From RGIG9379 sp031553005 (GTDB taxonomy: Bacteria > Bacteroidota > Bacteroidia > Bacteroidales > Paludibacteraceae), in NCBI GenBank assembly GCA_031553005.1, contig JAVBMA010000075.1, positions 1-33,880 of the forward strand: a stretch of 33,880 bases of DNA, read 5' to 3'. Under the pieces are notes generated by a model, which did no database searches, was not told where the DNA came from, and was given only the letters and a program-made list of their open reading frames with translations. Each line of letters begins with the position of its first letter. Position 1 is the first letter of the stretch. Below are positions 23,101-31,678 of this stretch, in pieces. Made by a program: the position numbers and the translations under genes.

Positions 23101-26100
23101 GTCAAGTCGATTCTCGGATAACATACAGTTACAGAAATATCGTCTAACAAAATATCATTACCCCAATTGGTTCCCCCAGGACTATTGTTTGTCAACTCCA
23201 AGATATAGTCTTCCTCTTCTTCTGTTGCATCAAACTTAAATGAGAGGTTAGCCCACATATTAGGGTCTCCGGCACTGCGTTTCAACACGTCACCTGAAGA
23301 TATTGAGTAAATGAGTTTCGTATGGCTTTGATTCCAGATATCCAAACGTACATTTACCGGAGTATCTCCTTTAACAGTAGCATTACTGATATATGCCGAG
23401 AATAAAACTTTTACACCTTTACATCCCTGAACATTGATATCTCTTTTATATACGATTGTGCTCGGAGCATCAGTACAGTTTATGAATAGCATACCTCCAT
23501 TTGTATTGCCAGAGTGATCCGGACCATCCCAAAAGTCATTATTTCCACAACCTCCACTGGCAGGATTTGCCACAATGGCATAATATCCGTCTTCTATACG
23601 ATATGCTTTTCCTCCCGGTTTAGAAGGACACCAGTCATATTTATTCGGATCGTATATTGCATATCTATGGCTTCTTACAAAACCATCCGGATCGCTTGTA
23701 TTGGAAGAAGATGCTTTAGGATCCGGAGCCCAATAATACTCTACCGAAGCTCCATTCACATTTCCGGCATAAGTAACTCCGTTTTTTACATAGGTAGTAG
23801 CGTTCTCGAAGTATCCGAAATCTTCCAAGAAAAGAACTTCGGCTTCTCCTACCTGACTGTTACATTCATATTTAACACGTACAAGGTATGCTGCAGAATA
23901 ACGCTCTATACAGCCTCCTGCATCAACAGCTTTGATTCTGTATTCGGCTCCGATAGTAGGAATTATTTTATAAGCAATATTGGTTCCGTCTGCTGTTGGC
24001 ACTAATGTAGTGTCTTTCCACACAGAACCGACTTCCAAGCTTCTAAATTGAAGAGTATAACTTATTCCGGCTATTTCAGGAGCAGTAATTGTAACTTCTT
24101 TCCCCTGGGTTATTTCATGTTCATAATAATTCAATTCGAAACCGGCCGGTCCGGTAATTGCAGTACCTGCCAAAACAGGATTCGCTGCAAACGTAATTAT
24201 TATTGTGTTTGATTGTATCGGGTCATCAACACCATTGGATGCTACCGCATAATATTCGGTATTATTGTCTGCCGGAATTTCATTTTCCAATGCATCGGTT
24301 ATTGCGGTAGGGTTTTCCGCAGGATCTATTGCTACTCCGTCTCTATACCATTGATAAGTATACGGCCCGTTATCGTCAGGACAAACGGATGCAGTAAGCA
24401 TAGGAATAGGATCGCATTTCGGAATAGAAATACTTCCCGCAGCCCTGATCTTAGCTCTAGGATCTGTCGGAGGAACCGGTTCTGTAGCTGATATTACATA
24501 CGGACTTACATTTGTATCCAGATAGTATACAAAAGATTTTGCACCACCGGTGTTTCTATATGCGGGACTACCATCTTCTCCTGCTTCAAACATAAGGCTC
24601 ACTCCGCTAAGAGAGATATTAGAGATCGCTTTCCCGTTTTCCATAATAGCGAAATGGGCATCATTTTGTAAATTGAGCTCCATTTTGTAAATGGCATAAC
24701 AAGCATCAACCGCGCATATATTAAAGTTGCTTACGCCATACCAACCATCGAGGGTAAAGACTCCGTCACATGCTTCATAGAAGAGTATTCTCTCTTCGTT
24801 TGAACTTTGTCCGTTTATAACAACTGTATATTTATTACCATTTTTTCCAGGTATGATATCCCATTCCGGCACTGTTGTCTCGTCAATTTTAACTCCATTT
24901 TCATACCATTCATATGTATAATCACCAGAAGGGCATACAGTGGCAGTAAAATGAACCTGATCGCCGGATGAAATTGTAGTCTGATTGGCAAGAAGGTCTA
25001 CTTTAAAATATCCACCCAAAGCTGGCTGTGTGGTAGATACTGTATATTGGCCGTCTCTGGTGTTCAAGTAGAATACTAAATCTTGTATTCCATTGTTATT
25101 ATTAGCTATATACACAATTCCGTCATTGTCGAATCTTGCACCATTAGGTAAATTTCCGGTAAAAGAAGGTGTACCCGTGGCCACTAAATCTGTTATCTTG
25201 AAAAAAGAATAATGCATATTCGATACCTGAACTTTTATCTCATAGATCGTATAACATTCATCAATCGCACAAGCAGTTCCATAACTATCTTGTGTATTGG
25301 TTATTGCAATACGTCCGGCGCAGGCATCCCAATAAAGGATTCTTACATCATTTGAAGTAAGGATTCCGTCGACTACAACTGAATATGTATCTCCGTTTCT
25401 TGTTGGATTAACATTAAAATTTGGTTGGTCGGTCTCTCCTATTTTAACTCCATTCTCATACCATTCGTAAGTATGAATTCCGGCAGCAGGACAAAGATCA
25501 GCTGTAAGAACCACCAATTCACCTGCCGAACCAATTGTTGTATGGTCTGCATTAAGTTCCAATTTGGAATAACCTGTTAAAACCGGTTCAGTAGTCGTTA
25601 CCTGATAAGGAGTAGTACGGGTATTAAGATAAAATGTAAAATTACCAACTGTACTTCCACCATAAGTAAATGCAGGATTGGAGAATCCAACCCCGGCTGG
25701 CAGGGAAATCAATTGCAAGTCACTGCCTGTAAGGCTACCTGTATGAGTAGAACTATATTCTTGCAACTCAAATGTATCATAATAAGCATTAAGACCTGTT
25801 ACATTTACTTCGTAAACAGTTTTACATTCGTCAATAGCACAAATGGTTCCGCTCTTTGTTAAGACAAACGGATGTCCGAAGCAAACATATGCCGAAACTG
25901 TACCACTTACACTTACTGATTGCGGACTTACAATACCTGCCGTGCTATTTTCAATTTCAATTTCACCATTGTAACTGCCTGCATTTGCAGATTTCAACCT
26001 CACCCATACTGTACCTCCGGCTGAGGAGAGTGTGGCAGAAGAGGCAAATCCGGTTGATGCTCCAGCAGTTGAAACTTCAAAATATTGAGGTGCAGTAATA

Positions 26101-27014
26101 TTTATATCTCCGGTAAGACAAACTCCGGATACAACAAACGATTGGGCTACAGAAAAGCCTTCATCTTGTCTGTAATCAAGGTTTGTAATAGTTTGCGGCG
26201 TCACGCTCATATTTATATTTGTACTGACATCAGCCATAACATTTACATAGGACGAACTTGTCGCATCCAGAGTCGAGCATTCTATAGATCCGTTAGTAGT
26301 ACCAACTGCATTACCGGAAGCTAAACGTACATATACAACTTGATTGACTTTGCCTCCTACCGCAGTGATTGATAATGAATTTTGGAATATTACATTATCT
26401 AAAGAGTATTCATACCCTTCGAGCGGTTGTACTTCTACATCAGCAGTTAAATTGCCACCTGAAACGGTAAATGCCTGTGATGCGGAAGCTTGAGACGGAC
26501 ATGTCTCAAAAAGCCCAAGCGACACAGGAGTAACATTTACAAAAGGAGGAAATGGATCGGAAGAATAATATACTGTTCCGTCTCTGAACTCAAGGTAAAC
26601 CGTAAAAGAGGTCGCTCCTGCCTGATAGTCACAAAACTCACCCGGAACATTAAGTGATAATTCACCGTTTCCACCGGTTACGGTAGTTAATGTCTTTCCA
26701 TTACTGGTTTCAAACTGGGCAGCTCCCAATTGTACCAGAGGATAAGCTACCCCATCTACCAAAACGGATAGACTTGCTCCTTGGCATTGATACTGGGGCA
26801 GGTCTATCTGAGCAGCCCCACCATCAAGCAGAACAGCAGGAGTAACACTTCCTACCCATGAACCCGGCTTAACTTCTAAAGAAATTGTATTTTGTGCGTT
26901 CAGACTTCCCACAAAAAACAACATACACAAGAGCCATCCAATCTTCCACCGGAAGAAATTTAATGCACCCTTTTTCTTTAGCGCGTCCGTATATAATACC
27001 ATATTTGCTTTCAT
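20196..27014 (-). CDS. Giant Ig-like surface protein with gliding-motility C-terminal domain
   Basis: A 2272-aa surface protein. A signal peptide spans about residues 23-41 (WLLCMLFFVGSLNA); M1 or M5 may be the start. Residues 45-375 are Ig-like repeats of the VSGGNLTADV/VSGVCLTGDI type. Three tandem modules of about 185 aa begin near 376, 561 and 745, each with C-A-x-D-x-C and CP...YTYEWYENGV. A jelly-roll-like domain lies near 1055-1295 (FLEDFGYF to LLDDISVTVC), then many Ig/PKD-like domains. The last 85 residues, from IITPYNGNGKNDVF to GTYFYRVFMKSGKVMKGTLEV, are the CHU_C/type B sorting domain for type IX secretion. With OmpA/PD40 and PorP/SprF downstream it is SprB-adhesin-like in organisation, though not a proven homologue. 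Confidence 0.92.
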   Translation of the reverse strand: MKANMVLYTDALKKKGALNFFRWKIGWLLCMLFFVGSLNAQNTISLEVKPGSWVGSVTPAVLLDGGAAQIDLPQYQCQGASLSVLVDGVAYPLVQLGAAQFETSNGKTLTTVTGGNGELSLNVPGEFCDYQAGATSFTVYLEFRDGTVYYSSDPFPPFVNVTPVSLGLFETCPSQASASQAFTVSGGNLTADVEVQPLEGYEYSLDNVIFQNSLSITAVGGKVNQVVYVRLASGNAVGTTNGSIECSTLDATSSSYVNVMADVSTNINMSVTPQTITNLDYRQDEGFSVAQSFVVSGVCLTGDINITAPQYFEVSTAGASTGFASSATLSSAGGTVWVRLKSANAGSYNGEIEIENSTAGIVSPQSVSVSGTVSAYVCFGHPFVLTKSGTICAIDECKTVYEVNVTGLNAYYDTFELQEYSSTHTGSLTGSDLQLISLPAGVGFSNPAFTYGGSTVGNFTFYLNTRTTPYQVTTTEPVLTGYSKLELNADHTTIGSAGELVVLTADLCPAAGIHTYEWYENGVKIGETDQPNFNVNPTRNGDTYSVVVDGILTSNDVRILYWDACAGRIAITNTQDSYGTACAIDECYTIYEIKVQVSNMHYSFFKITDLVATGTPSFTGNLPNGARFDNDGIVYIANNNNGIQDLVFYLNTRDGQYTVSTTQPALGGYFKVDLLANQTTISSGDQVHFTATVCPSGDYTYEWYENGVKIDETTVPEWDIIPGKNGNKYTVVINGQSSNEERILFYEACDGVFTLDGWYGVSNFNICAVDACYAIYKMELNLQNDAHFAIMENGKAISNISLSGVSLMFEAGEDGSPAYRNTGGAKSFVYYLDTNVSPYVISATEPVPPTDPRAKIRAAGSISIPKCDPIPMLTASVCPDDNGPYTYQWYRDGVAIDPAENPTAITDALENEIPADNNTEYYAVASNGVDDPIQSNTIIITFAANPVLAGTAITGPAGFELNYYEHEITQGKEVTITAPEIAGISYTLQFRSLEVGSVWKDTTLVPTADGTNIAYKIIPTIGAEYRIKAVDAGGCIERYSAAYLVRVKYECNSQVGEAEVLFLEDFGYFENATTYVKNGVTYAGNVNGASVEYYWAPDPKASSSNTSDPDGFVRSHRYAIYDPNKYDWCPSKPGGKAYRIEDGYYAIVANPASGGCGNNDFWDGPDHSGNTNGGMLFINCTDAPSTIVYKRDINVQGCKGVKVLFSAYISNATVKGDTPVNVRLDIWNQSHTKLIYSISSGDVLKRSAGDPNMWANLSFKFDATEEEEDYILELTNNSPGGTNWGNDILLDDISVTVCYPRIDLTTSTGDIEVNSCTGADTVVVLKAVNDAIKEYIPDPHFLFQYTRATSPGVWLDLADDISGETIVKVDTLNMRLTRELFRGNTKVRLIVSPDEATINKIKDGTMPPPSCEAFYAVSDSFNVDFNFFEPGSLDTVICPGQVVSLSEEFPLPEGSFEWNLYRKNDLSKTPIITGRDSTALYSGFEDFMRNLTAEDVSESREYILAFETAICLYDGDAGAQITIDKKLNAGLGFTIDGHPAFNPASDSLRICSSDETAIIRISLIDDPKEAYEPWIWKVNGVEVTPANGTNVLNMKSIVDMGIYKGTLSVMASCHCTDIIEIPFRIYKMFDLDLTSDVPSNGLCLDEASKEVTLTATTVNSSEGEPTDYYWYIYDAVTSDYVELPGNPTIGTDANIKKVSISENGQYRYKVEARDGICHNTTGEAWDNINQTSFEAGKPMSIEMILPTTDTTICKGGDIEFKAVITNPRTGVPYNWSVNGVEDLAVTGDTYLLANIQVEGSVMVSVTDAICASAPLTDSRAYTLLGPVDAPEIVSVDPVCLTSGDDIVLALMSTVPGATEYTWYNASGSELSRGAANTTLTVKPSTLTAGDNLFTVVVAGCPGNTNSGSVVVKANGPISLDLLSNPAELSICATGDVPVNFTVNTANALGDEVYYWELLNTDGETVTDYGSTDLPEMQIDLAPGAGFIRVFVEDKICMNNEPESRLPFDIREPSKLKLDTPDGLSNICMDSKIDVTLELEIVSGDMNPTWIKWDDMTEEKIVFGTDHKITRKVEVLGEETYKVKVKNDVCGWSDEEEITISVTLKPAFELIAEPRVVEVGENVKLTAVITPDQYVDSYSWSNDQNTSWLPVTTSNEIPAYLLEDEGFVVFYVSTQIGNCALDALVEVEVIEPVPNIITPYNGNGKNDVFMGPKNGRDGYKVEIYNRYQQLIYEGDSGWDGRYRGQLAEPGTYFYRVFMKSGKVMKGTLEVAKF

Positions 27015-27382
27015 AAACTTTTATGTTTAAGTAATTGATAGAAATTTAGTGTAATTTAGTTGTAATGATTATATTTTAATTAATAGTGTACAATTAGAGA
27101 CAACATATTAAAATTTCGCTTGTACTTAAATTATATCCGTACAAAAAAACGATAAAAACAAATCAATTTTTTTAAAGAAAGGAAACCTCATCAGCCTTCT
27201 CTTTTCCGAAAATAAAGGAAAAGAGTCTATGTTCATTGTGATCCTCATTCTAAATGTAGTTTGTTCTTTTTGTGAAAACTTATTTATTATTTACAGTCTA
27301 TTAAAAAAAGCATTTTATCTTTTCTCTTATAAAGATTTTAACCCTTTTATCATAAAAACACATAACCCCACAAATTAACTTT

Positions 27383-27414
27383 CAAAAGTAATAAATAAAT
27401 ATAAGAAAAACAAG
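27383..27414 (-). promoter_or_regulatory. Possible promoter of the surface-protein operon
   Basis: The -7 box TACTTTTG (27383-27390) and a -33-like CTTG (27411-27414) are 20 bp apart. The distance to the start codon (about 370 bp) is long, which lowers confidence. Confidence 0.25.
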
Positions 27415-27640
27415 GAAAATAAGTTATATTTTGATCAGAGAAGTTCATCTAAACAAATGAATAAGCAATAAGATAAATCATAATATGATTTAGAAAAACA
27501 AAATATCCATAATAATAAAGAAAACTATGAAAAGTAAAGATCTGTGAAATTTATCTAAACGTAAATAATACCAGTTTATGTTTTTTTATTATTCAATAGT
27601 CTGGTGTACGATTAACTAAATCGTTCAGTAAGGGGTGGGC

Positions 27641-27657
27641 ATAAAAAGACTTTTTAT
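27641..27657. terminator. Weak AT palindrome downstream of xseB
   Basis: Eight-base arms ATAAAAAG and CTTTTTAT around a single A. It is the only inverted repeat I noticed downstream of the xse genes, and it is low in GC, so the terminator call is weak. Confidence 0.25.
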
Positions 27658-27798
27658 ACGCTTTTAGGTATTTCTATCCTTTTAATAGAAGGAGAAAGCA
27701 TTCGCATTAGATCTTCTATCAGACACTAAAAATTCGCATATAACAAAAAAGGGTTAAATCAGTATCAATCGAAATCAAGTCAAAAGATTTGCAGATAT

Positions 27799-27996
27799 TT
27801 ATTCCAATTTTTGTAAAATCTTCTCAATCTCGGCATCGGCCTTGAAAAGTTTTTCTTTGCATAACTCAATTAAATCCGCTGCTTGTTTAACCTTAACCTG
27901 CAAGTCATCTATATCCAATTCATTATTTTCAAGCTCGTTCAGGATTACTTCCAATTCTGCAATCGCTTGTTTGTAAGTTATATTTTTCTTTGCCAT
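27799..27996 (-). CDS. xseB: Exodeoxyribonuclease VII small subunit
   Basis: XseB (65 aa) forms the small subunit of exonuclease VII, which degrades single-stranded DNA in both directions. The family pattern is clear: YKQAIAELEVILNELENNELDIDDL followed by a helix with LIELCKEKLFKADAEIEKIL. The start is 35 bp after the xseA stop codon on the same strand, so the two are co-transcribed and produced together. Confidence 0.95.
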   Translation of the reverse strand: MAKKNITYKQAIAELEVILNELENNELDIDDLQVKVKQAADLIELCKEKLFKADAEIEKILQKLE

Positions 27997-28031
27997 AATT
28001 ATAATGTTACAAGACTTGAATTATTTCTTAC

Positions 28032-29333
28032 TTAATAATCTCCAATCACACTTTGTTTTTTTCCATCCGGAAGGATTGTTGTAATAACATCTCCTGACTT
28101 CAATTGCTCAATGCTGCGTATTACTTTTCCATCTTTTACCGTCAACGAATATCCTTTGTTCAGTACATTCTGGGGAGAGACAAGGAATAGTGTTTTTTCA
28201 TTCAGTTTTATCCGATGCTGTTCCTCTGACAATAAGTTCCGGATCAACTGCCTTGCTTTCTGCCCTTTCTCTTTAACTGTCTGTTTTTCCTCTTGTAAAA
28301 CAAACTTTGATTTTTGCTTTATCTCTCCTATTACCTGATTCAAATAATATTTTTCCTTTTGCAAAGTCAAATTCAGTTTTTTGGAAAAAAGCAACACCAT
28401 ATTCTCAAGATATCTTTTTTCTTCTGCCATGTATCCGGATGCATTGTCTAATATTTTATTTTGCAGAAAAAGCAACCGTGCTTCAGAATCGGCAACTCTC
28501 TCAATCAAAAAAGCAGCGACAGCAGTCGGAGTCTTGCAACGGGTATGAGCCACCATATCGACAATGGATTCATCCCTGTCATGTCCTATCCCCGTAATAA
28601 CAGGCAATGGAAACTGAGCACAATGGGCAGCCAGATCATATTCATCGAATGCAAGCATATCAGTCGTCGCCCCTCCCCCACGTATAATTACTACCGCATC
28701 AAAAAAATCGACATGGGTATATACCATATCCAATGCTTCGATAATGGAAAAGGCAGCTCCGTCGCCCTGCATGAGAGCAGGAAAAAGTTTAAAGTAAAAT
28801 TTGTACCCTTCTTTGTTTGATTGCAGCTGATCCTGAAAGTCGCCATAACCGGCGGCAGTAGGCGATGAAATAACCGCAATACGGTTTACAAGCCCGGGAA
28901 ATTCGAGCGACCTGTTCATATCCCATACGCCATCTTCTTTGAGCTTGTGAATCGTCTCCTGACGCTTTCGTGCCAAGTCTCCAAGCGTGAATGTGGGATC
29001 TATATCCCGAATCACACAGCTAAATCCATATATTTCATGAAAATTAACGGTTACCTCGACCAATACCTTTAAGCCTACATTCAGGGATTCTCCCGTCTCT
29101 TCCTTGAAATAGGGCTTTAACATCCTGTAAGTATCTGCCCATATAGATGCTTTTGTTTTGGCAACAATTAATTTTCCGGAAGAGTCCTTTTCTATCAATT
29201 CCAAATAACAATGCCCATTGGCATTTTCCCTGATCTCGCTTATTTCGGCACGAATCCAATAACCCCGGTCAAAGGTCTGGTACAAATTTTGCCGTACTGC
29301 AAGTAAAAGGTCTTTTAATGAGATGGACTGCAT
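28032..29333 (-). CDS. xseA: Exodeoxyribonuclease VII large subunit
   Basis: XseA (433 aa, full length) is the catalytic subunit of exonuclease VII. The N-terminal OB-fold (about 1-100) includes YWIRAEISEIRENANGHCYL. The catalytic domain carries VISSPTAAGYGDF (153-165), IIRGGGATTDMLAFDEYDLA and GIGHDRDESIVDMVAHTRCKTPTAVA, all standard. A long coiled coil follows (about 285-385), where the small subunits bind, and a C-terminal segment with VLNKGYSLTVKDGKVI. A heptamer repeat lies nine bases upstream of the ATG and runs into the end of mnmA. Confidence 0.97.
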   Translation of the reverse strand: MQSISLKDLLLAVRQNLYQTFDRGYWIRAEISEIRENANGHCYLELIEKDSSGKLIVAKTKASIWADTYRMLKPYFKEETGESLNVGLKVLVEVTVNFHEIYGFSCVIRDIDPTFTLGDLARKRQETIHKLKEDGVWDMNRSLEFPGLVNRIAVISSPTAAGYGDFQDQLQSNKEGYKFYFKLFPALMQGDGAAFSIIEALDMVYTHVDFFDAVVIIRGGGATTDMLAFDEYDLAAHCAQFPLPVITGIGHDRDESIVDMVAHTRCKTPTAVAAFLIERVADSEARLLFLQNKILDNASGYMAEEKRYLENMVLLFSKKLNLTLQKEKYYLNQVIGEIKQKSKFVLQEEKQTVKEKGQKARQLIRNLLSEEQHRIKLNEKTLFLVSPQNVLNKGYSLTVKDGKVIRSIEQLKSGDVITTILPDGKKQSVIGDY

Positions 29334-29342
29334 GATGAGGGG

Positions 29343-29377
29343 AAAGTTGAAAGGTAAAAATTGAAAGGTGAAAGTTA
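29343..29377. repeat. 7-bp tandem repeat, five copies between mnmA and xseA
   Basis: AAAGTTG, AAAGGTA, AAAATTG, AAAGGTG and AAAGTTA are in phase. The array fills the spacer and overlaps the mnmA stop codon (29375-29377). Confidence 0.85.
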
Positions 29378-30475
29378 GGAGTGCGGTTTTTTGTTGCCGG
29401 AAATTATGCCGCCCCCGAGAACTCGGTCATTGTCGTAAAAGACAGCGGATTGTCCGGGAGTAACAGCACTCACAGGTGTTTTAAAATGAACGCGCAAATA
29501 GTGCTCGTCGACTATTTCGATAGTCGAGATTTCGGCTTTTGAACGATAACGGATACGGGTGGTTACTTCTTTGTTATTTTCAAAATCGGCAGGGTTAACC
29601 AGCGAATAATTCTCCACTAACATATCGCCGGTTTCCAACATTTCCTTTTCACCAAGCATAATGGTATTTTTTCGCGGATTGATTTTAAGCACATAGGCGG
29701 GATATCCTAAGGCTATCTCCAATCCTTTCCGTTGTCCTATCGTATAGAACGGAAAGCCTTTATGCATTCCAAGTTTTTTCCCTTGCTTATCGACAAAGTA
29801 GCCTTCGCCGGGATTCTCGGTTATGGAAGGAATATTTTCTTTGAGAAAATCACGGTAATCTTTTTCCACGAAACAGATCTCCATACTCTCACTTTTTTCT
29901 GCCAATTTATCAAATCCGTTTTCTATCGCTTCCTTCTTTGTTTCCTCTTTAGTCATACCTCCGAGAGGCATCATAGCACGGCTTAAGATATCCTGCGAAA
30001 CACTCCACAAAAAGTAAGATTGATCCTTTTTATCGTCATCTCCTTTTTTTATATAGAAAAAGTCATCTTTTTGTTCCAACCGGGCATAATGGCCCGTCGC
30101 GATATAGTGGCAGTTCTGCTTATCGGCAAGTTCTAACAGCAGTTTCCATTTTATGTGCTTATTACACTCTACGCATGGGTTTGGGGTTCTTCCCGACAAA
30201 TATTCTCCCGTAAAATAATCTATCACCTTTTTTTTAAATTCCTCGCGCACGTCTAAAGCATGATGAGGGAAACCGAGTTTTTGAGCCAGATTTCTTGCCT
30301 CATGAATATAATCGGGTTCTTCATCCTGAAATTTTACAAAACTTTTCGGAGTATCCCACATACGCATTGTGACTCCTTCTATCTGGTAGCCTTGCTTTAA
30401 TAAAAGCATGCAGACGGTTGAGCTATCTACTCCCCCGCTCATTGCTACCAACACACGTTTTTTTCTATTTTCCAC
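29375..30475 (-). CDS. mnmA: tRNA-specific 2-thiouridylase MnmA
   Basis: MnmA (366 aa) makes 2-thiouridine at the wobble base of tRNA-Lys, -Glu and -Gln, using ATP and a persulfide relay. The PP-loop SGGVDSS is at 13-19. The catalytic cysteines are C101 (in NPCVECNKHIKW) and C201 (in EICFVEKDYRDF). GQRKGLEIALGYPAYV marks the central domain, and the C-terminal beta barrel ends with VFYDNDRVLGGGII. The start codon is GTG (30473-30475), which gives the expected short N-terminus before KRVLVAMSGG; no suitable ATG is nearby. Confidence 0.97.
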   Translation of the reverse strand: MENRKKRVLVAMSGGVDSSTVCMLLLKQGYQIEGVTMRMWDTPKSFVKFQDEEPDYIHEARNLAQKLGFPHHALDVREEFKKKVIDYFTGEYLSGRTPNPCVECNKHIKWKLLLELADKQNCHYIATGHYARLEQKDDFFYIKKGDDDKKDQSYFLWSVSQDILSRAMMPLGGMTKEETKKEAIENGFDKLAEKSESMEICFVEKDYRDFLKENIPSITENPGEGYFVDKQGKKLGMHKGFPFYTIGQRKGLEIALGYPAYVLKINPRKNTIMLGEKEMLETGDMLVENYSLVNPADFENNKEVTTRIRYRSKAEISTIEIVDEHYLRVHFKTPVSAVTPGQSAVFYDNDRVLGGGIISGNKKPHS

Positions 30476-30514
30476 AGAATGATATAATAAATTTAGAATG
30501 TAGAATTATGGTAT

Positions 30515-31291
30515 TCAATATGAATCTTCATCCATCCATTGAGCGGGATCCTGAAATTTTCCTTTACTTTTTTCCCGTTCATCAAATGTCTTCTCGTGCT
30601 CTTTCTTCAACTCCTTATCATTCAGCAACACTCCGTTTTTATATTTAAGCGTTTCGACTATTTTACCGTTTTCATTATAAAAATTCCAATCTCCATCTCT
30701 TTTTCCGGCTGCATAAAGACCTTCGGCTACCGGTTTTTCATTTCCTTCAAACAGTTTATAGGCTCCATCTTCCAAATTGTTCTTAAAAGAGACTTCGGAA
30801 TAGAGTTTTCCATCTTCCATAAAATATTTGCGTATTCCGGCTATCTTATCTTCTTTATATGGAATCTCTTCTATGACTACCCCATTTTTTGAGTAAACAT
30901 TGGAAATACCATCCTTCTTTCCGTCCTTGTAATTTTCAGTCAATACAAGCCTCTTTTCCGAGTAGTATTTCCACTGGCCATCCTTTTTCTTTCCTTTATA
31001 TTTTCCTTCCGCAGCAAGGGTTTGTCCATCAGCTTCATACATTTTCACTTCCGAAACATCTCCGGAAAGGTAATTCTGTTCTATCTTCAATTTACCCGAT
31101 TCATAATAATACTTGAATAGACCTATCGGCTTATCATCTTTAAAAGAACCTTCATACATCAACCCTCCACCGGGGTATATTTTTGTCCAAATCCCTTGCT
31201 TCTTTCCTTTATTGTCGGTCTTATTCTGGGCAAAAAGAGTAAGATTCGATAATAGCAATGCTGAAATGAATATTAAAACTACTTTTTTCAT
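30515..31291 (-). CDS. Secreted YwqK/MORN_2 repeat protein
   Basis: A 258-aa protein starting at ATG 31291, which gives a clear signal peptide (MKKVVLIFISALLLSNLTLFAQ); the longer frame to 31354 does not. About seven repeats of roughly 23 aa follow the MORN_2 pattern: G.KDGxWxxYYxxGKLxxExxYxxG, for example KKQGIWTKIYPGGGLMYEG, KKDGQWKYYSEKRLV and KRDGDWNFYNENGKI. The C-terminus is charged (KELKKEHEKTFDEREKSK). Databases often name such proteins YwqK family antitoxin; with a signal peptide and no toxin beside it that name is misleading. The function is unknown, probably at the envelope. mnmA follows 39 bp downstream. Confidence 0.85.
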   Translation of the reverse strand: MKKVVLIFISALLLSNLTLFAQNKTDNKGKKQGIWTKIYPGGGLMYEGSFKDDKPIGLFKYYYESGKLKIEQNYLSGDVSEVKMYEADGQTLAAEGKYKGKKKDGQWKYYSEKRLVLTENYKDGKKDGISNVYSKNGVVIEEIPYKEDKIAGIRKYFMEDGKLYSEVSFKNNLEDGAYKLFEGNEKPVAEGLYAAGKRDGDWNFYNENGKIVETLKYKNGVLLNDKELKKEHEKTFDEREKSKGKFQDPAQWMDEDSY

Positions 31292-31627
31292 CTTTAAAAA
31301 TCCGTTTTGATTAAAAAATATCTCGGAATACAAAAATACAAGAAATGCAAACAAGATACAAAGAAATGCGCTAATCTATTTTCTCAACAAGTTTATGATT
31401 GTTTTAGCTTCTGTTTAGATTTGATGTTCGTTGTGATCAAATAAATGAATTACAAGAAAATAGACAAGTAAACGTTGAATTTCCTGATTCCTGACTCTTG
31501 ATTCTTGGCTCCTGATCCCTAAAAATCAACCAACTACGAAAAGTATTTCTTTTTTTACAAAAAAATTATCCGCTATTTTCAATTATTTCTCATTTTTTTT
31601 ATTTTTCTTTGCAAAAAATATTCAGAT
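31292..31627. other. Divergent spacer between the YwqK-like gene and the trp leader
   Basis: This 336-bp stretch must hold the promoters for the minus-strand YwqK-like gene and for the plus-strand trp leader. It contains one heptamer array (31483-31520) and long T/A tracts (31545-31620). TTTCTTTG just before the leader is one mismatch from a TAnnTTTG box. No gene is visible. Confidence 0.5.
31483..31520. repeat. 7-bp tandem repeat, five copies (CCTGATT type)
   Basis: CCTGATT, CCTGACT, CTTGATT, CTTGGCT and CCTGATC are followed by a partial unit. The sequence differs from the TGAAA-type arrays elsewhere, but the 7-bp phasing is the same. Confidence 0.85.
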
Positions 31628-31678
31628 ATGATACAACAAATCAGAAATAATTGGTGGTGGTGCGGTTCAACTCAATAA
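31628..31678 (+). CDS. trpL: trp leader peptide (MIQQIRNNWWWCGSTQ)
   Basis: A 16-codon frame with three consecutive Trp codons (31652-31660), placed about 120 bp before trpB and followed by a terminator hairpin. This is the classical layout of ribosome-mediated transcription attenuation: scarce Trp-tRNA stalls the ribosome on the TGG codons and changes folding of the transcript downstream. The frame is too short to be seen by usual gene finders. It lacks a Shine-Dalgarno sequence, normal for this phylum. Confidence 0.88.
   Translation: MIQQIRNNWWWCGSTQ

Larger units (their letters stand above)
27015..27798. other. 784-bp AT-rich intergenic region upstream of the giant surface gene
   Basis: No protein gene is supported. 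On the minus strand TACTTTTG (27383-27390), with a CTTG element 20 bp upstream (27411-27414), could be a promoter for the surface operon with a leader of about 360 nt. A small AT palindrome, ATAAAAAG/CTTTTTAT (27641-27657), lies about 140 bp past xseB. The segment 27600-27720 is less AT-rich than the rest and might hold a small RNA, but I have no direct evidence. Confidence 0.5.

Noticed and set aside
30515..31291. YwqK-type antitoxin of a toxin-antitoxin pair
   Set aside because: The protein has a signal peptide and MORN_2 repeats and has no toxin gene beside it; the antitoxin label comes from automatic naming.
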